A stretch of DNA of 12,974 nt from Bacteriovoracaceae bacterium (GTDB lineage: Bacteria > Bdellovibrionota > UBA1018): NCBI GenBank assembly GCA_023250755.1, contig JAHFAC010000006.1, positions 1 to 12,974 of the forward strand. The letters run 5' to 3'. The position numbers and the translations under genes are program-made. The notes under the pieces were generated by a model, which did not search any database, had not been told where the DNA came from, and was given only the letters and a program-made list of their open reading frames with translations. Numbering within the stretch: position 1 is the stretch's first letter; each line of letters opens with the position of its first letter. Of the stretch, positions 6,701 through 12,974 are shown piece after piece.

Positions 6701-7426
6701 GAGGACCTCGTGAGCCTCGCCATGAGCCGGCTCTAAGTAATGGCAATCGACGGTTGCCACACAGGAAACACCATGACTCTGCCCCCACCCAAAGAGCACT
6801 TGGTTCACTTGCTCCTGCTCTGGAATTCCCGAATCTTGTAGCTCGAGAAAAAAATCTTCTCCAAACCGTTTTTTAAACCACTGAAGCGATTCCAGCGCCG
6901 TAGCCTCATCGCCCATTAAAATCCTAGATGCAAGTTCACCCCTCAAGCATCCCGATAAAACAATCAGATCATTGCCCCAGCGATTTAAAAGTTCACGATC
7001 AATGAGCGCTCGAGGTCCTGCGGGTTGGCCTTTTTGGGGTGGGGGCGCCTCTGTATAAGCACGGGTCACCATTTGACAAAGATTTTGATACCCCTGAAGA
7101 TTTTTGCAAAGCAGGACCAGGTGATAAAAACGAGGCCCACTGCTCTGATTCCCCTGAGCTGTCAGTGTATTTCGCCCCTGTGGAGCATAGAGAATTTCAC
7201 ATCCTAAGATGGGTTTTATTTTTTTCTTCTTGGCTTGAAGATAAAAATCAATCGCACCAAATAGATTATTCGTATCAGTCACCGCAACCGCTGGCATGCC
7301 AAGCTCTGAGACACGGTCCAGAAGAGATTCGACATGAATCGCTCCCTGTAAAAGACTGTATTGAGTATGCACATGCAAGTGAACAAACTGGCCTGGAGTT
7401 TCTGCTGCCTCCTTCGAAGATGACAT
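3713..7426 (-). CDS. dnaE: DNA polymerase III alpha subunit (replicative DNA polymerase)
   Basis: This is the catalytic subunit of the chromosomal replicase. From the ATG at 7426 it has 1237 residues, somewhat longer than E. coli DnaE (1160). An N-terminal PHP domain begins at FVHLHVHTQYS (about 14-24). The C-family polymerase core has the catalytic aspartates D446 and D448 in PDFDVDF and D597 in KFDFLGL, plus GPGRGSGAGSL (402-412). A helix-hairpin-helix is near FGLEAIKGVGGIA (882-894). A sliding-clamp motif, QSSLF, is at 969-973. An OB-fold (about 1072-1150, GGLVSEIREVMTKKGTRMAF) and a C-terminal domain follow. In the PHP domain the usual metal-binding TDH is TDT, so an intrinsic exonuclease is doubtful and a separate epsilon subunit probably proofreads. 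An in-frame TTG at 7474 would add 16 residues; neither start has a strong Shine-Dalgarno. The ATG fits where the family homology begins. Confidence 0.97.
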   Translation of the reverse strand: MSSSKEAAETPGQFVHLHVHTQYSLLQGAIHVESLLDRVSELGMPAVAVTDTNNLFGAIDFYLQAKKKKIKPILGCEILYAPQGRNTLTAQGNQSSGPRFYHLVLLCKNLQGYQNLCQMVTRAYTEAPPPQKGQPAGPRALIDRELLNRWGNDLIVLSGCLRGELASRILMGDEATALESLQWFKKRFGEDFFLELQDSGIPEQEQVNQVLFGWGQSHGVSCVATVDCHYLEPAHGEAHEVLQCIEHGRNLDSDRPKSLVPHEFYLKPAALMRERFEHFPGACDNTLLINDRCQVDFRFKDAKGRPIYHLPNFRPDGVSKEDQSFDLGVYLKEQSRLGLDKRFADLSFAERKTLLDWTEREKIYRTRLEDELAMIEKTGFSGYFLIVADFINWAKERGVPVGPGRGSGAGSLVAYALRITDVDPIQFKLLFERFINPERISLPDFDVDFCQDRRGEVIDYVSKKYGLENVCQIITFGKLQARAVLKDVGRVLGLTFAETDQLTKLMPDELHITIDAALEKEPRLREKMEQEPKLAKVIEYARALEGLYRNAGMHAAGVIITERPVVEYCPLFVGRDGATVTQLDKDSAEAIGLVKFDFLGLKTLTVIDHAIKLIRLRNSGGIRGEGEEARKQEDFRIEEISDRDSKVFALIGSGDTDGVFQVESSGMKDLCVRIQPSSIEDLTAINALYRPGPLGSGMVDDFIDRKHGRNPIVYDVPTLEPILKDTYGVILYQEQVMQIARELAGYSLGQADLLRRAMGKKKHEEMAEHREIFVKGATAQGLSAEKAQGIFDLMAKFAEYGFNKSHSAAYALLTYQTAYLKTHFSAEFMAALMTTEMDNTDKITKYIGDARAHAIPVLSPDVNASQKRFSVEDRDSVKAIRFGLEAIKGVGGIAVDAILEARGTNPFRNVVDFCSRVSTRKVNKKVLESLTMAGAFDTISEVNRASLFASLEAVLEQASDEQEERELGQSSLFDAFRSDEVKLTRPSNTLFKNEEDWPNSRKLMLEKQVVGFYVSGHPMDTWQKICEEWLGWTTGRIKKQAEEKSAALKPVSQPGAVGASPWGGYRPQRPEVKLGGLVSEIREVMTKKGTRMAFGQFEDLQGKVEVVFFPEAYAACQEILKRSVAEALPLLMTGELEVSEENPKIFAKSLEWLGEAHENRVTQVVLRLDPGSINGAQLRDLKKSLLGHRGKCPVRIEFQDSLFKTHLELPQALRVSPTVQLVKAVNGIFGAEVVRLT

Positions 7427-7429
7427 AGA

Positions 7430-7453
7430 GGGTGTTTTTAACGGGTCACACCC
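7430..7453 (-). promoter_or_regulatory. Mutually exclusive small hairpins before the dnaE start
   Basis: On the minus strand GGGTGT (7453-7448) can pair with ACACCC (7435-7430), ending 3 bases before the dnaE ATG. GGGT (7453-7450) can instead pair with the nearer ACCC (7446-7443). The two pairings exclude each other. A control function is speculative, and the whole region is coding if the TTG at 7474 is the true start. Confidence 0.25.
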
Positions 7454-7506
7454 AGAATGACCATGGGAAAGCAATGGCTCGTCGCATTAACTGATTCTAG
7501 TAAATC

Positions 7507-8202
7507 CTAAGCTCGTCCACCTGACACGATTACAACGTGCGGCGCATAAACGATGGCCAGATGTCTCTTCTGGCCAAGTACTTTTCCGACATCAAAGACC
7601 GCAAGAGTTTGGCCAGGTCGTGGAATGGGGAGTTCAGCAGGGAGATAGACCTTCATTTGCTGTCCTGTCTCCAGCTTCACCGCCACCGTCGTCAAGCAAT
7701 GAAACCAGGCAAAACCATCCTTAGGAACTTGCGCCGGTTCGGTTACAATTCCTGAAAATGCTGCTTCTCCAGTTTGAAATTTTTTTCGAGCTTTTCTGTA
7801 AATTGAGACTAGAAGATCTAATCCCACCATGAGGAATGCGAGCACAAGAAGAAAAGGGATGAGACTCACGGCGAGACCAATCTGAAACTGTTCCCAAAAT
7901 GCATCGCATTGTTGACGTTGAAAATCATTGACCGCCTTGTCTTTTTTGCAAACCTCTGGCGCATTGGCCCAATCGTCAAAAGTCTTCTGCCATTGAAGCA
8001 TCGCCGCTTCTGGAGGAAATCCACTGACAACTTTTCTGGAAGGTAAAATCGCGGTGGGCTTTCGGCCAGCGTTTTTGACTTCAGGCAAAGAAGCCACAAA
8101 GCCCATCATGAGATAACCGATGAAGAATACGCCAACAGAAGGAAGAATCATTCTCTGCAGGAAAAAAAGGCGTGGGGGATGATCAAAAGGACTTTGGGCC
8201 AC
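7507..8202 (-). CDS. Two-helix membrane protein of unknown function
   Basis: No family recognised. The 231 residues hold two hydrophobic helices, at about 18-38 (MILPSVGVFFIGYLMMGFVA) and 106-135 (FQIGLAVSLIPFLLVLAFLM). The loop of about 65 residues between them carries two cysteines (C85, C99) and probably faces the periplasm. After the second helix comes a basic stretch (YRKARKKF) and a beta-rich C-terminal domain of about 85 residues, most likely cytoplasmic by the positive-inside rule. The start is a GTG two bases after the TAG stop of the 1042-residue gene, with no clear Shine-Dalgarno, which points to translational coupling with that gene. The two products may therefore form one membrane complex; this is inference. 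A 80-bp gap separates it from dnaE. Confidence 0.75.
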   Translation of the reverse strand: MAQSPFDHPPRLFFLQRMILPSVGVFFIGYLMMGFVASLPEVKNAGRKPTAILPSRKVVSGFPPEAAMLQWQKTFDDWANAPEVCKKDKAVNDFQRQQCDAFWEQFQIGLAVSLIPFLLVLAFLMVGLDLLVSIYRKARKKFQTGEAAFSGIVTEPAQVPKDGFAWFHCLTTVAVKLETGQQMKVYLPAELPIPRPGQTLAVFDVGKVLGQKRHLAIVYAPHVVIVSGGRA

Positions 8203-8204
8203 AT

Positions 8205-11200
8205 CTAAGGATCGGATTCCGTCCGACTTTGCTGAAGGGGTGTCAGAGTTGACCCATGGGCAGGAAGAACCATGGGGATCTGGCTCAAGTCCCTTTCCAT
8301 GGATTTCACGACTTCACTTAAAACGGGATTGACTCCGGTCGCTCTCCACTCTGCCAGTTTTTCATTCATTTCAAGCGAATATCTCAGTGAATAGCCCATC
8401 GCTGTCAAAAACCCAAATCCAAGATATCCCATCTTAGGCAGTGGACTGAGCGAGGCAATCATCGAACTGACACTGACGATGGATCCCAAGAAAAGTCTGA
8501 CTTGAAATGAATTCATGGTGGTTTGATATTTTTGCGCCAAAGGGGGATCGAGGTCCTCGAGCTTTGAAATGGCTTCCCATTTTGCTGCAGACAAGTCCCT
8601 GATCAACCCTGCTAGCTCTGCATCAGACTTTTGATATTTTCCACTTTTGATGTTTTGAATCAACTCTTGGGAGATCTGACTAATTGACCTCTCAAAAAAA
8701 CGAGTGACTTGGACATCCCACTCCCCCTGAGAAACGACCGTTGCCGTTGCACTAAAAAAATTAGAAAGCAATGTCTCCATAAAAGTCACATCCGGGACCT
8801 GAATCCCTGCAGCCGACCTCGATACTGCACCCGTGCCGATAAAAACAATCTCAGTGAGAAAATAATAGAGCCTGCGCTCCTGAGTCGCCAAAGACTCGAG
8901 GGTAGAATCGGTGTAATGTCCCTTTTCATCAATCCTGATTTCAATCCCACTCCTCTTTGCATAAGCCTTCGTCATAAGATCGCCGCTGATCACGTATTTA
9001 TAAAAATCCGTGCCCCAATAATTCAACGATGCGGAAATCAAACCAAGACCGATACTTGCCTGAATCGCGGCTAAAACCGGAGCGTGGTAAGTCACCACGA
9101 TAGCCAAGGCAGACGAGCCTGTAGTCAATCCTAGTCGAACCATCGTCAAAATGATGCGATGACGATTGGTTCTCCAATAATCTTTGGATGCTTGTGCTTT
9201 TTCTTCGGGAGTGCTTTTCAAAAATCGAGCGATTCTCTTTGCTAAGCCGGCTTTTTTTACCACCTCTGCGACATGCTCTGCCTCAAGGGGGGTCTGCCCG
9301 CTGGGATCTTCACCGGCTATAATCACTGTTTCTGCAGTACTGTTTCCGTTCTGTTGCATTTCAGCCCGCAACCCCTCGACTGCGGATTGAAGCTCTGCCT
9401 CACTGCTGATTGAAGCAGTGACAACTTGCGCGGGCATTTTAGCGCCTGAATCTTGAAGCGGGATTTGAATTTCTACCCGAACAGCCGGTGCAGAGGCGGT
9501 CCGAGTCTCATTCGCTGTGGGTGAAACCGTTACAGATTCAACCTTACTTTCTTGTGCTTGACGATACCTGCCCGCATTTTTCCACCCTGCTTTGATTGTT
9601 TCGACACTCCCGCTAAGCGCAAATGCAAAATCAACTCCAGAGTCCAGTCTTTCTTTCAAGGCCTGAGCTGAGAGCGCGTTGACTTCGTCACCCCTTCCAG
9701 GATCCTCAGCGACTTTCTTCGCCTCATGAGCGATTTTATTGCTTCGCGTGTAGCTTTGAGTTCCGTTTCGGACCATGAGCGCTGTTAAAACAGTGCCTAC
9801 CAATAGTTGATAGCTCGCTTTTGCGATAGTTCCCAATTCTGCGACACCACTCAATCCCGTGGTAAATGCTTGAATTGCCGCTCCTCCTGCTGGTATAAAT
9901 GCAAACCAACCGCCGCCCGCAACTGCTTCAGGCAAAGTCCGTGAAGAATTTTTTTCAAAATTGCACCAAAAATTTCCGTATCCGTAGTTAGCATCTACAG
10001 CGGAATGAAGACCCGCAGTTAAAAGACCAAAAGAAAGAGGCAAAACATACCCAAATACTGCTGCAGCCGACTGCCCAGGCAAAGCCCAAGGAATCGTACC
10101 GATAAGATTTCGAACCCCCAGTGTCCGAAGAGCGCTCCAACTTAATTGAGTGGCTCCACTCACACCCCCCCTTAGAAAAATCTGCCCCACCGCTCTAAAG
10201 CCTGTTCGCGTGACAATAGCCTCCATCACTGGGCCAATCAAAGGCGCTAAATAAAGTGCGAGCACCACCGCACTTGCTGCATAAAACGCCGTCTCCTTGC
10301 CATCTAATTCATTCAAAGTATTTTGAATCTGTTTTTTTTCTAAAAAATTGGCCTGAATCATTTGGACTAACATGAATTCAGTAACATCTTTTGGAGCACC
10401 ATAATCCTTCTTGAGCGTATTGAAATGCCACCTCATTCGGTCATAAGCTCGGTCTCTTTCGATCTCCTGAGTCTTGACGTCATCCGAATCAAACCAATGA
10501 AATTTAATCATCCCCGTATAGCTGGATAAGGCTTCATTGGCAGCCTGAGAGGCCTTTAAAAAAGTCTCAAGTTCACTCGAAAATTTCTCTAGATGCTCTT
10601 TTACTTCGCTCTGATACTTATCTAGCCTCTTGACTTGCACTCGTGCTTCATCTGGCCCGATTTTCACAGGAGGCAGAAAAACCGTTTGATCCACGGGAAT
10701 AGCAACGGAGCGATCTGAATTAGCAATCCCCATCACAACACCAGGTGAAGCAAAAAGAAAGAGGGAGGCGGGCAACCAAGGATCCTCCCAGATTTTTCTG
10801 GCATTAAGGCCGCTTAAGGAACTGAAATCCCAGCCTCTTTCAGAGTCCCACTGAGCGCCTTTGACTTCGGTTAGATAAATATAAAATGGCCTCACCAGCA
10901 CAGCTTGCTCAGCAATGAATTTCTTAAGCACGGATATTTTTAAGCCTAATTTTTGGAGCGCATGGCGATCCTTCTGATCGAAACCCAATCCCTTAAGATA
11001 TTTCAGAAGCAGATCCTGCTTAAGCTGAGCAAGGGCCATTTTATTGTGGAGCTCGATCACTCCATTAATTTCTTTTCTCTTGGATTCTTGCAGTTTGGGC
11101 GGAGTCAATCGCAACATTTGTGCAATCTGGATTTGAAGCTTTTCTCTGAGCTGCCTTTCAGTTAAAAAACCATGAAGAAAATTTTCGTTGAGTTTAGATA

Positions 11201-11333
11201 CTTCAGAAAGGAGCGCAATCTCTTCGGGTTGACTCAGAACCTGAGGACACTGGTCTTGGGCGAGACATGGCTTGGAGAAAGCAAAAAAGAGCAATGCGAA
11301 TGCCCACGCTTGTCTTGTTATTTTTAAAGCCAC
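8205..11333 (-). CDS. Large multi-pass membrane protein with signal peptide, function unknown
   Basis: I do not recognise this family. The 1042 residues begin with a signal sequence (hydrophobic AWAFALLFFAF, probable cleavage after CLA near residue 25). A helical, charged region (about 30-340) with coiled-coil-like Lys/Glu-rich stretches follows. Hydrophobic segments lie near 348-370, 421-443, 476-496 and 506-521. A hydrophilic region (about 530-720), partly low in complexity (Thr/Ala/Ser/Gln-rich), follows. More hydrophobic segments are near 728-749, 752-771, 823-841, 944-963 and 969-985. No enzyme motif is evident. I chose the GTG at 11333 because AAGGAGG stands 4 bases upstream and the signal peptide follows directly. 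ATGs at 11390, 11384 and 11357 would give an unusual extension before the signal. It follows guaA by 120 bp and is coupled to the 231-residue membrane protein gene. Confidence 0.8.
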   Translation of the reverse strand: MALKITRQAWAFALLFFAFSKPCLAQDQCPQVLSQPEEIALLSEVSKLNENFLHGFLTERQLREKLQIQIAQMLRLTPPKLQESKRKEINGVIELHNKMALAQLKQDLLLKYLKGLGFDQKDRHALQKLGLKISVLKKFIAEQAVLVRPFYIYLTEVKGAQWDSERGWDFSSLSGLNARKIWEDPWLPASLFLFASPGVVMGIANSDRSVAIPVDQTVFLPPVKIGPDEARVQVKRLDKYQSEVKEHLEKFSSELETFLKASQAANEALSSYTGMIKFHWFDSDDVKTQEIERDRAYDRMRWHFNTLKKDYGAPKDVTEFMLVQMIQANFLEKKQIQNTLNELDGKETAFYAASAVVLALYLAPLIGPVMEAIVTRTGFRAVGQIFLRGGVSGATQLSWSALRTLGVRNLIGTIPWALPGQSAAAVFGYVLPLSFGLLTAGLHSAVDANYGYGNFWCNFEKNSSRTLPEAVAGGGWFAFIPAGGAAIQAFTTGLSGVAELGTIAKASYQLLVGTVLTALMVRNGTQSYTRSNKIAHEAKKVAEDPGRGDEVNALSAQALKERLDSGVDFAFALSGSVETIKAGWKNAGRYRQAQESKVESVTVSPTANETRTASAPAVRVEIQIPLQDSGAKMPAQVVTASISSEAELQSAVEGLRAEMQQNGNSTAETVIIAGEDPSGQTPLEAEHVAEVVKKAGLAKRIARFLKSTPEEKAQASKDYWRTNRHRIILTMVRLGLTTGSSALAIVVTYHAPVLAAIQASIGLGLISASLNYWGTDFYKYVISGDLMTKAYAKRSGIEIRIDEKGHYTDSTLESLATQERRLYYFLTEIVFIGTGAVSRSAAGIQVPDVTFMETLLSNFFSATATVVSQGEWDVQVTRFFERSISQISQELIQNIKSGKYQKSDAELAGLIRDLSAAKWEAISKLEDLDPPLAQKYQTTMNSFQVRLFLGSIVSVSSMIASLSPLPKMGYLGFGFLTAMGYSLRYSLEMNEKLAEWRATGVNPVLSEVVKSMERDLSQIPMVLPAHGSTLTPLQQSRTESDP

Positions 11334-11337
11334 AGGC

Positions 11338-11344
11338 CCTCCTT
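11338..11344 (-). promoter_or_regulatory. Strong ribosome binding site of the 1042-residue membrane protein
   Basis: AAGGAGG on the minus strand, 4 bases before the GTG at 11333. It selects this start over in-frame ATGs further upstream. The preceding gap to guaA (11345-11453) is AT-rich; only a weak possible -10 (TATATC) is visible, and no clear terminator for guaA. Confidence 0.7.
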
Positions 11345-11453
11345 GCCGTGGCCCCATAAAGCAAGGGATATACCAAGCTGACATACGCAATAAAGCATTG
11401 AGCTTATTGTTTTTTCATAAATCTACTTTATTAATTAAGTGTCTAGGCTTTAG

Positions 11454-12974
11454 TCACTCCCACTCAATTGTAGCGGGAGGCTTGGAAGAAACATCATAGA
11501 CCACGCGATTAATGCCGCGAACTTCGTTGCAAATCCGAGATGAAACCCGGGCAAGAAAGCGCGAGTCAAACGGGAACCAGTCCGCCGTCATCCCATCAGA
11601 CGAGGTCACCGCGCGCAAAGCGACCACGTGGTCATGAGTTCTCCCGTCGCCCTGAACTCCCACGCTCTTGATCGGCAAGAAAACCGCAAACGCCTGCCAG
11701 ATCTGGTCATAAAGCCCCTCTTCCCGAATGGACTGGATAAAAATCTCGTCAACACGCCTCAATAATTCCAAATGTGGAGGCGTAATCTCGCCAATCACGC
11801 GGACGGCAAGTCCCGGTCCCGGAAAGGGATGTCGTTTTAAAAATTCATCAGGGACTCCTAGCTCACTCCCGAGTCGCCTCACCTCGTCTTTAAATAAATT
11901 CCGCAGAGGTTCGACCAACTTAAAGCGTAGGTCCTTGGGCAATCCACCGACGTTATGATGAGACTTGATGGTCGCAGAATGTTTGCGTCCGTCGCCTAGC
12001 TCTCCCGAACTACCCGGCGCTGGACTCGATTCAATCACGTCAGGATAAAGGGTCCCCTGAACCAAAAACTCAGGTACAGGTACAGGTAAATGACCGGCTG
12101 TCGCAGAAATCTGCTGTGCCGACTCCTCAAAGATCGCAATAAACTCAGCGCCAATGATTTTGCGCTTCTTTTCGGGATCTTCCACACCTTTAAGTTTGGA
12201 GAGGAAGCGATCGACTGCGTCAACGCAAGTCACCGGTAAATGAAGCCGCTCAGCAAACAGGGCCATCACGCGCTCTCGCTCTCGATATCGAAGCAGACCG
12301 TTGTCCACAAAAACGCAGTGTAGGCGATCCCCGATTGCGCGATGAACAAGTGCAGCCGCAACGGCCGAATCTACCCCACCCGAAAGCGCACACACGACGT
12401 GGGAGACGGTCCCAACCTGTTTGCGAATCGCTTTGATTTGCTCTTCAAGCACCGAAGCCATTGTCCAATCCGGGTGTATTCCGGCCAGCTTCTTTAAAAA
12501 ATGCTCGAGAATTTTTGTGCCCCCTTCGGTATGTGTGACTTCGGGATGGAACTGCAGGCCATAAACCTGAGTAGTGGAATTTTCCATCGCGGCAACTCCG
12601 CCAGCAGAACTTTGAGCTGAAATCCGGAATCCGGGCGGGACTTTTCTCGTCTCATCGCCGTGGCTCATCCATGCGTAAAACTTTTTGGCATAAAATTCTT
12701 GTCCCTGAGATGAAGGAGAAGCAAAGAGCACACTCTCAGGAGTAGGAGTCACCTGCATTCGCCCGTACTCACGAACGGAGGCCTTCTCGACCTCACCTCC
12801 TAAAGCGCGAGCCAAAAGCTGCATACCGTAACAAATTCCAAGCACTGGGAACTTTGCTCGAGTTTGATGCTCAAGAAGACCTTCGGGCAGCGCAGGTGCC
12901 CCCTCTTCGTAAACCGAAGCTGGGCCTCCGGACAAAATCACCGCACGAGGCGAAAAGGACGAAATTCGCTCCAC
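11454..12974 (-). CDS. guaA: GMP synthase (glutamine-hydrolysing), N-terminus cut by window edge
   Basis: GuaA converts XMP, ATP and glutamine to GMP in purine synthesis, in the cytosol. The visible 506 residues include the class I glutamine amidotransferase domain with nucleophile Cys48 (GICYGMQ) and His143/Glu145 (QFHPEVTHTEGG). The ATP pyrophosphatase domain has the PP-loop SGGVDS at 198-203. The C-terminal dimerisation domain is complete and ends PPATIEWE. Alignment by eye with E. coli GuaA puts the first visible residue near position 40, so about 40 N-terminal residues lie outside. The GTG at the edge is probably an internal codon. Relative to E. coli there are two short insertions in the synthetase half, one (HLPVPVPE) encoded by a 6-bp tandem repeat. 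Confidence 0.97.
   Translation of the reverse strand: MERISSFSPRAVILSGGPASVYEEGAPALPEGLLEHQTRAKFPVLGICYGMQLLARALGGEVEKASVREYGRMQVTPTPESVLFASPSSQGQEFYAKKFYAWMSHGDETRKVPPGFRISAQSSAGGVAAMENSTTQVYGLQFHPEVTHTEGGTKILEHFLKKLAGIHPDWTMASVLEEQIKAIRKQVGTVSHVVCALSGGVDSAVAAALVHRAIGDRLHCVFVDNGLLRYRERERVMALFAERLHLPVTCVDAVDRFLSKLKGVEDPEKKRKIIGAEFIAIFEESAQQISATAGHLPVPVPEFLVQGTLYPDVIESSPAPGSSGELGDGRKHSATIKSHHNVGGLPKDLRFKLVEPLRNLFKDEVRRLGSELGVPDEFLKRHPFPGPGLAVRVIGEITPPHLELLRRVDEIFIQSIREEGLYDQIWQAFAVFLPIKSVGVQGDGRTHDHVVALRAVTSSDGMTADWFPFDSRFLARVSSRICNEVRGINRVVYDVSSKPPATIEWE
12071..12088. repeat. Three tandem 6-bp repeats inside guaA
   Basis: CAGGTA occurs three times in a row (12071-12076, 12077-12082, 12083-12088). 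On the coding strand this gives alternating Pro-Val residues (LPVPVPE). The unit is in frame, so copy-number change would only lengthen or shorten a surface loop. Confidence 0.85.

Noticed and set aside
7039..7428. Plus-strand open frame of 129 codons opposite the start of dnaE
   Set aside because: It is fully antisense to the conserved PHP domain of dnaE, with no convincing ribosome site or protein motif.
8709..9074. Plus-strand open frame of 121 codons inside the large membrane protein gene
   Set aside because: It is antisense to a long open frame with a signal peptide and strong ribosome site; its composition is not protein-like.
11384..11410. Interrupted AATAAGC/GCTTTATT inverted repeat downstream of guaA as terminator
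   Set aside because: The stem is short, AT-rich and has a bulge, and it is not followed by a T tract.

Overview
The window is a compact, mostly housekeeping stretch of a Gram-negative bacterial chromosome. A lipoprotein signal, Sec signal peptides and a CsgG-type envelope protein imply an outer membrane. A Bdellovibrionota-like or former deltaproteobacterial host is my guess from the overall style of the proteins, not something the sequence proves.

One accessory-looking gene lies on the plus strand at the left edge (1-584). It encodes the C-terminal part of a protein built of near-identical 33-residue HEAT-like helical repeats, and it runs off the window. It converges on a tRNA-Val(GAC) gene (625-699, minus) that has its own sigma70-like promoter.

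Everything else is on the minus strand. In transcription order it is guaA (GMP synthase, cut by the right edge), a 1042-residue multi-pass membrane protein with a signal peptide, a translationally coupled 231-residue two-helix membrane protein, dnaE (replicative DNA polymerase III alpha), a 348-residue secreted protein with a CxxC motif, a CsgG/FlgT-like lipoprotein 9 bp downstream of it, lipB (octanoyltransferase) and the tRNA. Intergenic gaps are short, about 2-130 bp. No stretch over 300 bases lacks a gene.

The functions are heterogeneous: purine synthesis, replication, lipoylation and the cell envelope. Two pairs look like functional units because they are coupled or closely spaced: the 1042/231-residue membrane proteins, and the secreted CxxC protein with the CsgG-like lipoprotein. 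I found no CRISPR array, transposase, phage gene or recognisable defence cassette. The items most worth a second look are the recently expanded HEAT-like repeats next to a tRNA 3' end, homopolymer tracts at the 5' end of the CsgG-like lipoprotein gene, the unrecognised membrane-protein pair between guaA and dnaE, and several small tandem repeats.
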